A DNA stretch of 64,000 nt from Roseibium litorale (lineage in GTDB: Bacteria; Pseudomonadota; Alphaproteobacteria; Rhizobiales; Stappiaceae): contig NZ_JACYXI010000001.1 of the NCBI RefSeq assembly GCF_014842915.1, positions 124,001 to 188,000 of the forward strand, read 5' to 3'. Made by a program: the position numbers and the translations under genes. Below, piece by piece: positions 53,666-63,129 of this stretch (the stretch's first letter is position 1; the number at the start of each line of letters is the position of its first letter). The notes beneath the pieces are model-generated. The model searched no databases. It was not told where the DNA came from and worked only from the letters and a program-made list of their open reading frames with translations.

Positions 53666-53803
53666 TGCTTGGCCCTTTGATCCGGTTATCCGGGTATCGT
53701 ATCAATGGCAGCGGCCCCAAACTCCAAGCCTGTGGCACACGACCCCACTTCCCATTAGTGTCCCTTTTAACGTGGAATCGTTTCGGAAAGGCAAAAATTC
53801 GCG

Positions 53804-54103
53804 ATGGAAGCTTACTCCCGCGCTGCGATAACCTTTGACAAAGCACAGGAAATTGCGACGGACGCCTTGATACATCTCACCAGAGAGCCTGAATTGGTTG
53901 GAAGGTTTCTCGCTATCTCCGGTATCGGGCCAGAATCGATTCGCCTCGCCGCTCAGGAGCCGGGTTTTCTGGCAGGTGTTCTGGAATTCTTCATGGCCGA
54001 CGAAGCCTTGCTGCTTAGCTACTGTGAGAATGCCGGCCTGCGCCCCACAATGATTGCCGCCGCCCGCTTCGCTCTCGCAGGGGACCCGGCGGACTATGTC
54101 TGA
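53804..54103 (+). CDS. DUF3572 family protein
   Basis: A 99-residue helical protein of the DUF3572 family: ITFDKAQEIATDALIHLTREPELVGRFLAISGIGPESIRLAAQEPGFLAGVLEFFMADEALLLSYCENAGLRP. Conserved beside divK in Rhizobiales, function unknown. It is divergent from divK with a 138-bp gap and overlaps the following HAD gene by 8 bp. Confidence 0.88.
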   Translation: MEAYSRAAITFDKAQEIATDALIHLTREPELVGRFLAISGIGPESIRLAAQEPGFLAGVLEFFMADEALLLSYCENAGLRPTMIAAARFALAGDPADYV

Positions 54104-54773
54104 GCCGACGCCGCCAAGCCGGGCAATCCTCGACCAGATTGCCACCCTGCCCCGCTCCGGCAAGCCGGTTGTCATTTGCGACGTGGATGAGGTGATCCTC
54201 CATCTGATCCGGCCCCTGGAAAGCTACATGATGTCCATCGGACTGTGCTTTCTGTCGTCGAACTACAGACTGACGGGCAACATCGCGCGTCAGGACACGC
54301 GGACGCCTCTGAGTGCAGCCGATGCGAAGCGGGTGATCGAAACCTTCTTTGACGCGGAATGCCATAATCAGGAACTGGTCGAAGGGGCAGACACTGCCCT
54401 GCGCAGAGTATCGTCTCTGGCCGATGTGGTGCTCCTGACCAATCTGCCCGGCAGCCACAACAAGCCTGTGCGCCAGCAGCTGCTCAACCGTCACGGCATT
54501 CCCTATCCGCTTCTGGTCAACTCCGGCCCCAAGGGCGGCGCCGTTGCCTCGCTCGCCGCCGGGCGTCCGGACCCCGTGGTCTTTATCGACGACAGCCCGA
54601 CCAACCACAGCTCGGTCCACGCCAGCCTTCCTTCTGCGCGGCTGATCCAGTTTGTCGCCGACAGCCGGTTCCGCAACTCGCTGGCCATCGAACCCCATAT
54701 CTCGCTGTTGACCGGCGATTGGAACCAGACAGCGGCCTTCATCGAGGATATTCTGGGCGCTGGCGGCAGATAG
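54096..54773 (+). CDS. HAD superfamily hydrolase
   Basis: A 225-residue HAD-type phosphatase. Motif I is VICDVDEVIL (Asp29, Asp31), motif II is VVLLTN, a lysine follows in NSGPKGGAVASL, and motif IV is PVVFIDDSPTN. An insertion after motif I (LIRPLESYMMSIGLCFLSSNYRL) suggests a C1 cap. Substrate unknown. The ATG at 54096 overlaps the DUF3572 stop by 8 bp, so it is coupled to it. Confidence 0.85.
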   Translation: MSEPTPPSRAILDQIATLPRSGKPVVICDVDEVILHLIRPLESYMMSIGLCFLSSNYRLTGNIARQDTRTPLSAADAKRVIETFFDAECHNQELVEGADTALRRVSSLADVVLLTNLPGSHNKPVRQQLLNRHGIPYPLLVNSGPKGGAVASLAAGRPDPVVFIDDSPTNHSSVHASLPSARLIQFVADSRFRNSLAIEPHISLLTGDWNQTAAFIEDILGAGGR

Positions 54774-54809
54774 TAGATCTGCACGGAAATACCCGCCCGG
54801 AACGCAGCG

Positions 54810-56168
54810 ATGACCGACCACTCCCCCAACGCCAGCAAAGAGGCAAAAGACGCACAGCCCGTAAGGGCCCTGTGCCGGGATTGCGGCGCCCGTCCGGCAC
54901 CGGAGCGGAGCCGTTGCCCATCCTGCGGCAGCCCACGCCTTTTGCGCCATCCGGAGCTGGACGCCTTGTCCATCGCCCATATCGATTGCGACGCCTTTTA
55001 TGCCTCGGTCGAAAAACGCGACAACCCGGAGCTTCGCGATCTTCCCGTGATTGTCGGTGGCGGCCAGCGCGGCGTCGTCTCCACCTGCTGCTACATTGCC
55101 CGCATCAGCGGCGTGCGCTCGGCCATGCCCATGTTCAAGGCTCTGGAAGCCTGCCCGGATGCTGTGGTGATCAAACCGGACATGGAGAAATACGGCCGGG
55201 TCGGGCGGCAGGTCCGGGAAAAGATGCGCAATCTGACACCGCTGGTCGAGCCCCTGTCGATCGACGAGGCCTTTCTGGACCTGACCGGCACGGAGCGCCT
55301 GCACCATGCCAGTCCCGCCGAAACCCTCGCCCGGTTCATTCGCGAACTCGAAGAAGAGATCGGCATCACTGCGTCCGTGGGACTCGCGCCAAACAAATTC
55401 CTTGCAAAAATCGCCTCGGATCTTGAAAAACCCCGCGGCTTTTCCGTGATTGGGGCTGCGGAAGCCCGCAGCTTTCTCGCGGAGCAGCCGGTCAGCATGA
55501 TCTGGGGCGTCGGCAAGGTGTTCCAGAAGACGCTGGCCTCCGACGGCATCCGCACCATCGGCCAGTTGCAGACCATGGATCAGACGGATCTCGCGCGCCG
55601 TTATGGCGCGATGGGCCTGCGGCTTGCCAAACTGTCAAAGGGCGATGACGACCGGACAGTCTCTCCTTCCCGGCCCACCAAAAGCATCAGCAACGAAACC
55701 ACCTTCAACTTCGACATCACTTCCTTTGAAAAGCTCCGGCCGATTCTGCTCGGCCTTTCGGAAAAGGTCTCAAGGCGCGCGAAGGAGGAAGGTTTTGCAG
55801 GCCGGACAGTCACGCTGAAGCTGAAGACTGCCGATTTCAAGGGCATCACCCGCTCGCGGCAATTGGCCGACCCCACCCAGCTGGCCGACCGGATCTTCCG
55901 TGCCGGCGCCGACCTGTTGAAGCCGGAGACCGACGGGCGCCGCTTCCGCCTCATCGGCATCGGCCTCAGCGATCTCAGCGATCCGGCTCAGGCCGACCCG
56001 CAGGACCTGCTCGACCAGGACGCGGACCGGCGCAAGAAGGCGGAACTCGCCATGGACGCCGTACGCGCGAAATTCGGGAAAACAGCACTCGAGCGCGGCC
56101 TTCTGCATGAGGCCAGACAGGAGCGCGAAGCCGGGAAGGAAGCCCGGGACAGGAAGGACAAGGGATAG
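54810..56168 (+). CDS. dinB: DNA polymerase IV with N-terminal zinc ribbon
   Basis: A 452-residue Y-family polymerase for translesion synthesis. An N-terminal extension has a C4 zinc ribbon (C22-x2-C25 and C36-x2-C39), a feature seen in rhizobial DinB1 proteins but not in E. coli. Catalytic motifs are [21 protein letters not shown] and [12 protein letters not shown]. The HhH region reads [28 protein letters not shown], and a little-finger domain follows. The C-terminal basic tail lacks a clear QLxLF clamp motif. Downstream of the HAD gene by 36 bp. Confidence 0.93.
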   Translation: MTDHSPNASKEAKDAQPVRALCRDCGARPAPERSRCPSCGSPRLLRHPELDALSIAHIDCDAFYASVEKRDNPELRDLPVIVGGGQRGVVSTCCYIARISGVRSAMPMFKALEACPDAVVIKPDMEKYGRVGRQVREKMRNLTPLVEPLSIDEAFLDLTGTERLHHASPAETLARFIRELEEEIGITASVGLAPNKFLAKIASDLEKPRGFSVIGAAEARSFLAEQPVSMIWGVGKVFQKTLASDGIRTIGQLQTMDQTDLARRYGAMGLRLAKLSKGDDDRTVSPSRPTKSISNETTFNFDITSFEKLRPILLGLSEKVSRRAKEEGFAGRTVTLKLKTADFKGITRSRQLADPTQLADRIFRAGADLLKPETDGRRFRLIGIGLSDLSDPAQADPQDLLDQDADRRKKAELAMDAVRAKFGKTALERGLLHEARQEREAGKEARDRKDKG

Positions 56169-56201
56169 GCGGCCTGATGCGTAGCTCAACCTACGAACAG
56201 T

Positions 56202-56723
56202 CTAAAAAGAACAGAACTTCGAAGAAGCGACTATTGAAGCCGTAAGAAACAGAAGACCAGACAGGATATAGCAATAAGATCCAAATTTGTCCAATCTCTC
56301 AACAAATCCATTAGAGAGGGACTTCTCCTGAAACTTAATAATAGTTTTAGGAAGCAACTCAAAAATGCGAACCTGCTTTTCCGTCAGTTCCCCTTCAAGA
56401 TTATTTTTCACAACAGCATCGCAAAGGTCATAATAAAATCGTGTTGTACTGTCTCTCTTTTCAGAGTTCTTTATATTCCAATTTTGCATCCAAATTGTCA
56501 AATGGGTCAGGAAAGCAAGAACCAACCCTGCTAAAAACAATATTATTGACCAAGAGTACGCCGGGTAACTCGCTGAAACAGAAAGAGAAGACACATAGCT
56601 GGCTACCACAGTAATTCCAGCGCCATTTGCCGCCATTAAGAATGCAGAGTTATCGACCACATAACCTTTAGTCTTGTCGAAAATAATGCGGTCAAGTGGA
56701 TGGATTTGGAAGTTATGATCCAT
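56202..56723 (-). CDS. low-GC orphan membrane protein
   Basis: A 173-residue protein with a soluble N-terminus (MDHNFQIHPLDRIIFDKTKGY) and membrane helices near 30-52, 58-80 (IILFLAGLVLAFLTHLTIW) and 148-168 (YILSGLLFLTASIVASS). A cytoplasmic helical section (about 86-140) lies between. Base composition is strikingly AT-rich compared with every neighbour, suggesting recent transfer. GGGGAGGG precedes the ATG, so it is translated. It lies 14 bp after eipB on the same strand. The layout of two closely spaced helices plus a third resembles small SLATT-like membrane proteins, but I cannot assign a family. Confidence 0.65.
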   Translation of the reverse strand: MDHNFQIHPLDRIIFDKTKGYVVDNSAFLMAANGAGITVVASYVSSLSVSASYPAYSWSIILFLAGLVLAFLTHLTIWMQNWNIKNSEKRDSTTRFYYDLCDAVVKNNLEGELTEKQVRIFELLPKTIIKFQEKSLSNGFVERLDKFGSYCYILSGLLFLTASIVASSKFCSF

Positions 56724-56737
56724 ATTTTCCCTCCCCT

Positions 56738-57607
56738 TCAATTCGTGCAGGGCTCGGCGGTGCGGACTTCCAGGTTGTTGAGCTGGGCCTTGATGGTGAA
56801 GTCGCCGTAGTCCAGCGTCATCTTGCGGCTGATACCGTTTTCATAAAGCAGGAACGACAGCTGATAGGAGGGTTCCTGTTCGCCCGTGGCGCCAATGCCG
56901 GGCTCAAAATAGGCAACAGTCACCGGCCAGTAGGTCTTGCCGGCAAGAGCCTCCCTCGCCGCCTTTTCCGGACCCGCATCTGTTGCGGTTTCCGTCCCGG
57001 CCGCTCCGATCACCGCCGTGGTGGAGAACACCTTGTCGCCCGTTTCGGAGCCATCGAAAATACCGGCGGTGAAGAAATGCTCTCCGGCTTTTGCGGCCTC
57101 GATCAAGGCCTTGATATGCTCTGCCGGGAACAGGGCCTTGTTTGAAATCAGGAAGGTGCGGGCCGCAGGCACCTTCAGCTCGACGGATTTACCGCCATCA
57201 TCCATCCGCTTGGCAGATCCGCGGGTCTCCTCAATCAGCTTACGGTCGACGAAGGTTTCGCTCAGGAACTGAAAGGCGTCGGCGGAGCCTGTTTCATGGG
57301 ACGAACTGCGCAGATCCGTCACCTGGGATCCGCCGTCCTCGTCCCGCATGTCTGTCATGAAGCGGAAATTGACCGCATAGCCCTCGCAAACGCTTCCCGA
57401 GACCTCATAGGCCATACGCCCCGAAAGAGCCGAGATCGACAGCGTGTCCGAAGCCTCTCCCAGCTCAAGATCATAGATCGCGCGATGAGGCACCAGCTCA
57501 ACGGTTGCGGCAAAAGACCCGGAAGAAGCAAATGCCGCTGCTCCGAAGACAACCGCACAAGCAAGAGATTGGCGGAAGCGGGGCTGCAGGCAGAAGCGAA
57601 GGGTCAT
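56738..57607 (-). CDS. eipB: periplasmic cell-envelope integrity protein EipB (DUF1849)
   Basis: A 289-residue exported protein. The signal peptide ends near residue 33 (SSGSFA). The mature part is a DUF1849/EipB beta-spiral: VELVPHRAIYDLELGEAS, SGRMAYEVSGSVCEGYAVNFRF, DLRSSSHET, DFTIKAQLNNLEVRTAEPC. Two conserved cysteines (in SVCEG and EPC near the C-terminus) match the disulfide described in Brucella EipB, where the protein is needed for envelope integrity. Normal length. Monocistronic except for the orphan gene after it. Confidence 0.92.
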   Translation of the reverse strand: MTLRFCLQPRFRQSLACAVVFGAAAFASSGSFAATVELVPHRAIYDLELGEASDTLSISALSGRMAYEVSGSVCEGYAVNFRFMTDMRDEDGGSQVTDLRSSSHETGSADAFQFLSETFVDRKLIEETRGSAKRMDDGGKSVELKVPAARTFLISNKALFPAEHIKALIEAAKAGEHFFTAGIFDGSETGDKVFSTTAVIGAAGTETATDAGPEKAAREALAGKTYWPVTVAYFEPGIGATGEQEPSYQLSFLLYENGISRKMTLDYGDFTIKAQLNNLEVRTAEPCTN

Positions 57608-57835
57608 GAGCGTCTCCAGTTCCCAAAGGATTTATGCGGCTGCCACCCAAACGCAAACCATGGCAGCACCTTGATCTAACGCTTCTAAACCATGACGGCT
57701 CCGCCTTAAAGCGCTTTGCCTCTCCGCCCATCCGCCGAAAAATGACAGCAACAGGAAGCGGACCGGGTTGAGGCCTTGCGGCTCCTGCCGAATTCAGCCA
57801 AGACTTTGGCCTGTTTCCCGAATCCGGAGCACGAT

Positions 57836-58300
57836 ATGACCGAGACCGTTGAAAGCCGCCTTGCCTCCCTGGGCGTGATCCTGCCCACACCAGCAACGCC
57901 TGTCGCCAATTATGTGCCCTTCGTGCGCACGGGCCAGCAGCTCTTCATTTCCGGTCAACTGCCCATGAGCCCCGACGGGCTGCAATATGCCGGCAAGCTG
58001 GGAGAAAGCCTCTCCCTTGCGCAAGGTCGCTCCGCCGCCCGGCTTTGCGCGATCAATCTTCTGGCGCAGGCCAAGGCCGCAACCGGGGATCTGGAAAAGA
58101 TCGTCCGCCTCGTCAAGATTGTCGGCTTCGTCAACTCCACCCCAGACTTCACGGATCAGGCCCAGGTGATCAACGGCGCCTCGGATTTCATGGTTGAAGC
58201 GCTTGGCGACAAGGGCCGCCATGCCCGCTCCGCCGTCAGCGCGGCGTCCCTGCCGTTTGGCGCTGGTGTCGAGATCGAAGCCATATTCGAAATCGCTTAA
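57836..58300 (+). CDS. RidA family protein
   Basis: A 154-residue RidA/YjgF-like protein of the longer, YjgH-like subgroup. Segments include RLASLGVILPTPATPVANYVPFVRTGQQLFISGQLPM, GRSAARLCAINLLAQAKAATGDLEKIVRLVKIVGFVNSTPDFTDQAQVINGASDFMVEALGDKGRHARSAVSAASLPFGAGVEIEAIFEI. The arginine in GRHARSAV corresponds to the catalytic Arg of enamine/imine deaminases, so activity is plausible. GGAG precedes the ATG at 57836. Confidence 0.92.
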   Translation: MTETVESRLASLGVILPTPATPVANYVPFVRTGQQLFISGQLPMSPDGLQYAGKLGESLSLAQGRSAARLCAINLLAQAKAATGDLEKIVRLVKIVGFVNSTPDFTDQAQVINGASDFMVEALGDKGRHARSAVSAASLPFGAGVEIEAIFEIA

Positions 58301-58355
58301 CGCACTGCTCTCTCCACAGGCCAGGCTCAACCGGCTGTCCCACCAGGGTTCCGAC

Positions 58356-59114
58356 ATGTCTGAAATGTCTTCCATTCTTGCCCGCCCCGTCGCGCACCGC
58401 GGCTATCACAAAGCCTCGGAAGGCCGGATCGAGAACACCCCTTCCGCCGTCTCTGCCGCCATGGAGCGCGGCTTTGGCGTAGAAGTCGATGTTCAGGAAA
58501 CAGCCGACGGGCAGGCGCTCGTCCATCACGACTACACGCTGGAACGTCTGGTGGAGGGAACGGGTTCAGTCATCAGCCAGCAGTCCGCCGATCTGGTGAA
58601 ACTGCACATGAAAACCGGGACCGACAAGCTTTGGCTGCTGCAGGACCTTCTGGATCTGGTTCAGGGCCGCATTCCGCTTGTCATTGAGATCAAGTCCCGG
58701 ATCGTGCCGGGGGCTCAGGCGGATTTTGTCCGCAACGTGGTGGATCACGTCGCCCGCTACTCCGGCCCGGCCTGCATCAAGTCCTTCGATCCGGACATGC
58801 TCTCCGTCGCAAGGGCGCATAATCCGAACGTGTTGCGGGGCATCGTCGCCGATGCCGCCCGCAACAAGCAGGATTACGCCCGTCACAGCCGCATGGACCG
58901 TTTCATTCTGCGCCACCTCCTGCATGTGCCGCGCACCCGTCCGCACTTCATCTCCTACTGCGTCAACGATCTTCCCGCTCCTGGCCCCAGTTTCTGGCGC
59001 AAGACCCTCGGTCTGCCGATGATGACCTGGACCGTACGCACACCGGAACAGCGGGAACGGGCAAGCCGCTATGCCGACCAGATGGTGTTCGAAGGCTTCG
59101 ACCCGGACGCCTGA
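58356..59114 (+). CDS. glycerophosphodiester phosphodiesterase family protein
   Basis: A 252-residue TIM-barrel GDPD. Catalytic motifs: VAHRGYHKASEGRIENTPSAV (HRG and E-N), GVEVDVQETADGQALVHHDYTLERL (ExD and second His), then PLVIEIKSR and IKSFDPDMLSVARAHNP. No signal peptide, so probably cytoplasmic. It would hydrolyse glycerophosphodiesters to glycerol-3-phosphate. The start at 58356 is 55 bp after the RidA gene, and the two may be co-transcribed. Confidence 0.9.
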   Translation: MSEMSSILARPVAHRGYHKASEGRIENTPSAVSAAMERGFGVEVDVQETADGQALVHHDYTLERLVEGTGSVISQQSADLVKLHMKTGTDKLWLLQDLLDLVQGRIPLVIEIKSRIVPGAQADFVRNVVDHVARYSGPACIKSFDPDMLSVARAHNPNVLRGIVADAARNKQDYARHSRMDRFILRHLLHVPRTRPHFISYCVNDLPAPGPSFWRKTLGLPMMTWTVRTPEQRERASRYADQMVFEGFDPDA

Positions 59115-59225
59115 CCCGGGAAAAGACATCAGAAGTGAAGAGCCATTGCAGCAAGCCCCCTTGCGATGCTGCAATGCCGCACTACACTTTACACATGTCT
59201 GCCGCACACCTCGACCGTTAGCCCA

Positions 59226-60506
59226 ATGACCGATCACACCGCTCAGGATGCTCCTGCCACTTTGCGCGTCCTGTCCTCCATGACGGATATATCCGCCAGG
59301 GTCTGGGACAGCGTGGCCAATCCGGGCTGGCTGATGGACGGAAACGGGCGCCTTGCGCCGGACCGGGACCTTCTGGACCAGTTGAGCCTTGTTGAATCAA
59401 TCTCGCAAGCAGATGAATCGCCTTATCAGGTTCCAGGCTATAACCCATTTCTTTCACACGCCTTTTTGTCTTCCCTGGAAGAGGCAGGCTGCGCTGCTGC
59501 GCGCACAGGCTGGCTGCCACGGCACCTGGTTCTGGAAGATGGCAGCGGCGCGGTTCTTGGCGCGGTTCCCGCCTATCTGAAGACCCACAGCCAGGGTGAA
59601 TATGTCTTTGACCACGGCTGGGCGGACGCCTTCGAGCGGGCGGGCGGCGACTATTACCCCAAGCTTCAGGTCAGCGTCCCATTCACCCCGGCAACTGGCA
59701 GGCGCTTTCTGCTCGCGCCGAGCATCGACCAGACGTCAGGCATGACCGCCCTCGCCTCCGGCCTGGTCGAGGTCGCAAGGCGCAGTGGCGCGTCTTCCGT
59801 GCATGCCACCTTCATGACAGAGCCGGAATGGGTCACACTTGGCGAACTCGGCTACCTGCAGCGCACGGATCAGCAGTTTCATTTCGAGAACCGCAGCTAC
59901 GAAAACTTCGATCATTTCCTTAGCGAGCTGAATTCCCGCAAGCGCAAGTCCGTGAAGAAGGAGCGCCGTGAAGCCCTGTCGGCGGGCATCGAGATCGAAT
60001 GGGTGACGGGAAGTGATCTGACCGAAGCCCATTGGGACGCCTTTCATACCTTCTATATGGACACAGGTTCACGCAAATGGGGCCGGCCCTACCTGAACCG
60101 CAAATTCTTCTCCCTGATCGGCGAGAGACTGGCAGACCGGATCCTGCTCATCATGGCCAAGCGGAATGGCCACTATATTGCCGGCGCCCTCAACCTGATC
60201 GGCTCAGATACCCTGTTCGGCCGCAACTGGGGCTGCACGGAGCACCACCCCTTTCTGCATTTCGAGGTCTGCTACTATCAGGCCATCGAGTTTGCCATTG
60301 CGCACAAGCTGAAGCGGGTCGAAGCCGGAGCGCAGGGCGAACATAAACTCGCCCGCGGCTACCTGCCCTCCCTCACCCGTTCAGCGCATTGGATCGCCCA
60401 CGAGGGGCTGAGGGACGCCGTCGCGGACTATCTTGAACGTGAGCGTGCCGCCATTGCGCAGGAGGCGGAAATCCTGACGGAGCACGCCCCCTTCCGGCAA
60501 AACTAA
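59226..60506 (+). CDS. FemAB-like GNAT acyltransferase (COG3146, peptidogalycan biosynthesis type)
   Basis: A 426-residue protein of the DUF482/COG3146 family with two tandem GNAT-like folds. Signature segments are PYQVPGYNPFLSHAFLSSLEEAGCAAARTGWLPRHL, AYLKTHSQGEYVFDHGWADAFERAGGDYYPKLQVSVPFTPATGRRFL, QQFHFENRSYENFDHFLSELNSRKRKSVKKERREAL and GRNWGCTEHHPFLHFEVCYYQAIEFAIAHKLKRVEAGAQGEHKLARGYLP. The family is wide in alphaproteobacteria but substrates are unproven. The start is the ATG at 59226. Confidence 0.9.
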   Translation: MTDHTAQDAPATLRVLSSMTDISARVWDSVANPGWLMDGNGRLAPDRDLLDQLSLVESISQADESPYQVPGYNPFLSHAFLSSLEEAGCAAARTGWLPRHLVLEDGSGAVLGAVPAYLKTHSQGEYVFDHGWADAFERAGGDYYPKLQVSVPFTPATGRRFLLAPSIDQTSGMTALASGLVEVARRSGASSVHATFMTEPEWVTLGELGYLQRTDQQFHFENRSYENFDHFLSELNSRKRKSVKKERREALSAGIEIEWVTGSDLTEAHWDAFHTFYMDTGSRKWGRPYLNRKFFSLIGERLADRILLIMAKRNGHYIAGALNLIGSDTLFGRNWGCTEHHPFLHFEVCYYQAIEFAIAHKLKRVEAGAQGEHKLARGYLPSLTRSAHWIAHEGLRDAVADYLERERAAIAQEAEILTEHAPFRQN

Positions 60507-60790
60507 CTCGACGGGCAGAATCAATTTCTCAGGCCAGACACCCAAGCCATTGTTTCGCCTTATTATTTAAGCAGAACGCTCTCATCCCAGTCCATCTCAA
60601 GTCTGCGGTTTGACCGAGAAAAATCGTCACCTGAATCATTCGGAGAGCCGCTTGATCCAGGACTTGAAGACGTTGATTCCCCTTCTCAAGCCCTTACAAG
60701 CCATTGCTTTCTTGACGGAAACTGATCTTGGCAGCAAAACTCTTCGCCAAGCCGTCCAGCCTGGAAGCTCAGCCCGAAAGAGGTACATAA

Positions 60791-61219
60791 ATGCCTGCGA
60801 ATGACTACGACGACCAAAACATCTTTGCCAAAATTCTGCGCGGTGAAATCCCGAGCCACAAGGTCTACGAAGATGAGAAGACCGTCGTGATCATGGACAT
60901 CATGCCTCGGGGCGACGGCCATGTGCTGGTCATCCCGAAGGCTCCGTCGCGCAACATCCTCGACATTGCGCCGGAGGATCTGACAGCTGTCATGACCGTT
61001 GTTCAGAAAATAGCCCGAACGGTTATCAAGGCCTTCGGCGCGGACGGAACGACCATCCAGCAGTTCTCCGAACCGGCTGGCGGACAGGTTGTGTTCCACA
61101 CCCATGTCCACGTGATCCCGCGCTTCGAGGGCGTGCCGCTGCGCCCGCACACCGGCGAAATGGCGCCAAATGAAGTGCTGGCCGAAAACGCCGGCAAGAT
61201 TCGCGCCGCGCTCGCCTGA
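60791..61219 (+). CDS. HIT family hydrolase (HinT-like)
   Basis: A 142-residue histidine-triad protein. The catalytic HxHxH motif lies in GGQVVFHTHVHVIPRF. The N-terminus NIFAKILRGEIPSHKVYEDEKTVVIMDIMPRGDGHVLVIPKAPSRNILDI is typical of HinT-type nucleoside phosphoramidases. It hydrolyses AMP-lysine or related adducts. It is a single gene between two unrelated units, with a hairpin downstream. Confidence 0.95.
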   Translation: MPANDYDDQNIFAKILRGEIPSHKVYEDEKTVVIMDIMPRGDGHVLVIPKAPSRNILDIAPEDLTAVMTVVQKIARTVIKAFGADGTTIQQFSEPAGGQVVFHTHVHVIPRFEGVPLRPHTGEMAPNEVLAENAGKIRAALA

Positions 61220-61264
61220 TTGCCCGTCGAACAAAACGCGCTTTTGTAAGAGAAAGTTCAGGCC

Positions 61265-61288
61265 GCCCCGGACAGAAGCTTCCGGGGC
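61265..61288. terminator. terminator between HIT and GST genes
   Basis: GCCCCGGA (61265-61272) and TCCGGGGC (61281-61288) form an 8-bp stem with an 8-base loop, followed by GTCTTCG. It lies between converging genes. Confidence 0.6.
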
Positions 61289-61298
61289 GTCTTCGCAT

Positions 61299-61949
61299 TC
61301 AGCCTTTTGGGGCCGAGGCGGCAGCCACCTCATGTTCAGCGCCTAGAGCGGCATCCATTGCAGCTGCCCGCGTGAAACTCGGCCGCTTTCTCACACGCGC
61401 CGCATAAGCTTCAAATTCGGGAAACTTGGGAATGAGGCCAAACTGCAGGGTCCACCAGATCCCGGTGCCCCACAGAACATCCGCCACGGTGAACTGATCA
61501 CCCAGGAGATAGTCTCCCTTGGAAAGCTGCTGCCGGATGATCTCCATCACCTGATCATAGGTGCCATAAGGGGACGTCACCTCTGGCGCCGGCTCCCGCT
61601 TCATATAGGCATCGACGAGCGCAGGCTCGAAACAGGCCGCATAATAAGCCATCCAGCGCAGATAAGGCCCACGCAGCGGATCCGTGAGTGCCGGGGTCAG
61701 CCCAGCCTCTGAAAAAAGGTCTCCCAGGTAGATGTGGATTGCCACCTGCTCTGTCACGACAGCATCGCCATGGCGGATCGCCGGGACCTTGCCAAGCGGA
61801 TTGATTGCCATGAACGCGGGTTGCCGGTTCTCCCCTGCCTTCATGTTCAACACGTGCAGATCATGGGGTGCATTCAGCTCGTCCAGCAGGCTCGCAACGC
61901 TGCGGGCCCGGGTCTGAGGTGAATAGTAGAACGTGATTTTGTCTTGCAT
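61299..61949 (-). CDS. glutathione S-transferase family protein
   Basis: A 216-residue GST. The N-terminal thioredoxin-like domain has ITFYYSPQTRARSVASLLDELNAPHDLHVLNM and NPLGKVPAIRHGDAVVTEQVAIHIYLGD, where the cis-Pro of KVPAI and the TEQ (usually ESxAI) bind glutathione. The C-terminal helical domain includes YLLGDQFTVADVLWGTGIWW. Divergent from a WYL-type regulator with a 100-bp gap, so it may be regulated by it. Confidence 0.9.
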   Translation of the reverse strand: MQDKITFYYSPQTRARSVASLLDELNAPHDLHVLNMKAGENRQPAFMAINPLGKVPAIRHGDAVVTEQVAIHIYLGDLFSEAGLTPALTDPLRGPYLRWMAYYAACFEPALVDAYMKREPAPEVTSPYGTYDQVMEIIRQQLSKGDYLLGDQFTVADVLWGTGIWWTLQFGLIPKFPEFEAYAARVRKRPSFTRAAAMDAALGAEHEVAAASAPKG

Positions 61950-62049
61950 GACGAAAAGTCTCCAATGCGGCCCTGCCGGCGGCAGGCACGGGGACCTGAA
62001 TAACGCCCCCTACCTGCCAACTTCTGTCAGGTTGGGTTAGACTTTTTTC

Positions 62050-63129
62050 ATGCGAGCAAGCCGTCTTTTATCCATCCTATTGACCCTGCAGGCACGGGGG
62101 CACGTCACCGCCCAGGAACTGGCGGATGAGTGCGAGGTTTCCCTTCGCACCATCTACCGCGACATTGATGCGCTGAGCAGCGCAGGCATACCCGTCTACA
62201 GCGAAAGAGGCTCGGACGGCGGCTACAGACTGCTGGATGGCTACAAGACACGCCTGAACGGCTTGTCCGCCCGCGAAGCCGATGCTCTGTTTCTGGCGGC
62301 CCTGCCCGGCCCTGCCGCCGACCTTGGCCTCGGAGCCGTGATGAATGGCGCCAAGGCCAAGCTGCTGACCGCCTTGCCCGCAGGTCTTCGCGACGGCGCG
62401 GCTCAGATGCAGAACCGGTTTCATCTCGACATACCCGCCTGGTTTGCAGAATCCGAACAGCCCGATTTTCTGCCCGAGATCGCGGACGCGGTCTGGAACC
62501 AGCGCCAGATAGACATCCTCTACCGCAGCTGGACCGCTGAAAAACAGCGCCGCCTGTCTCCCCTCGGCATCGTGCTGAAAAGCGGCGCCTGGTATCTGGT
62601 GGGCAGCGCAGGCGGTGACCCGCGAACCTACCGCATCTCCAGGATTCTCGACTTCAAGGCCAGTGACCATACTTTCGAGCGGCCAGAAGCATTTGACCTC
62701 GCTGCTTACTGGCAGGAAACGACACGCCGGCTCGACGAAGAACTCCATCCCTACAAAGCCACACTTCGCCTGTCTCCCTGGGGCCGGAAGATGTTTGAAG
62801 CCCTGCTTTCACCCTATATTTGCGCAAAGGCCAAATTCTCTGAAGACGTGGACTCAGACGGCTGGATCAGGGTAGAGATCCCCACCGGCTCGGTGCGCCA
62901 GGCTTGCGTCGATCTGCTCAGGTTTGGGGCTGAGGTGGAGGTTCTGGATCCGCCGGACCTGCGCGCAGCGATGGCAGACACGGCCCGCTCTCTTGCCGCA
63001 CGCTACCTTGGAGATCCGGAAGGCTTTACCGTCTCAGACGCCACCGAGCAGAAGCCATCCCACGATCAGAACCGCCTCACCGGTCAAAACCCCGATGATC
63101 ACTTTCTGGCGTGCGGCAAGAAAGGCTGA
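62050..63129 (+). CDS. YafY-like transcriptional regulator (HTH_11 plus WYL domain)
   Basis: A 359-residue regulator. The N-terminal helix-turn-helix is RLLSILLTLQARGHVTAQELADECEVSLRTIYRDIDALSSAGIPVYSERGSDGGYRL. The WYL domain follows at about 150-240 (RQIDILYRSWTAEKQRRLSPLGIVLKSGAWYLVGSAGGDPRTYRISRI) with a WCX C-terminal extension. The last 26-30 residues (from about SDATEQKPSH) are not typical of the family and overlap the antisense azlD coding region by 96 bp. It probably regulates the divergent GST gene. Confidence 0.9.
   Translation: MRASRLLSILLTLQARGHVTAQELADECEVSLRTIYRDIDALSSAGIPVYSERGSDGGYRLLDGYKTRLNGLSAREADALFLAALPGPAADLGLGAVMNGAKAKLLTALPAGLRDGAAQMQNRFHLDIPAWFAESEQPDFLPEIADAVWNQRQIDILYRSWTAEKQRRLSPLGIVLKSGAWYLVGSAGGDPRTYRISRILDFKASDHTFERPEAFDLAAYWQETTRRLDEELHPYKATLRLSPWGRKMFEALLSPYICAKAKFSEDVDSDGWIRVEIPTGSVRQACVDLLRFGAEVEVLDPPDLRAAMADTARSLAARYLGDPEGFTVSDATEQKPSHDQNRLTGQNPDDHFLACGKKG

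Noticed and set aside
60610-60804. A 64-codon frame from a TTG before the HIT gene
   Set aside because: No ribosome binding site, no family resemblance, and it overlaps the HIT gene start.
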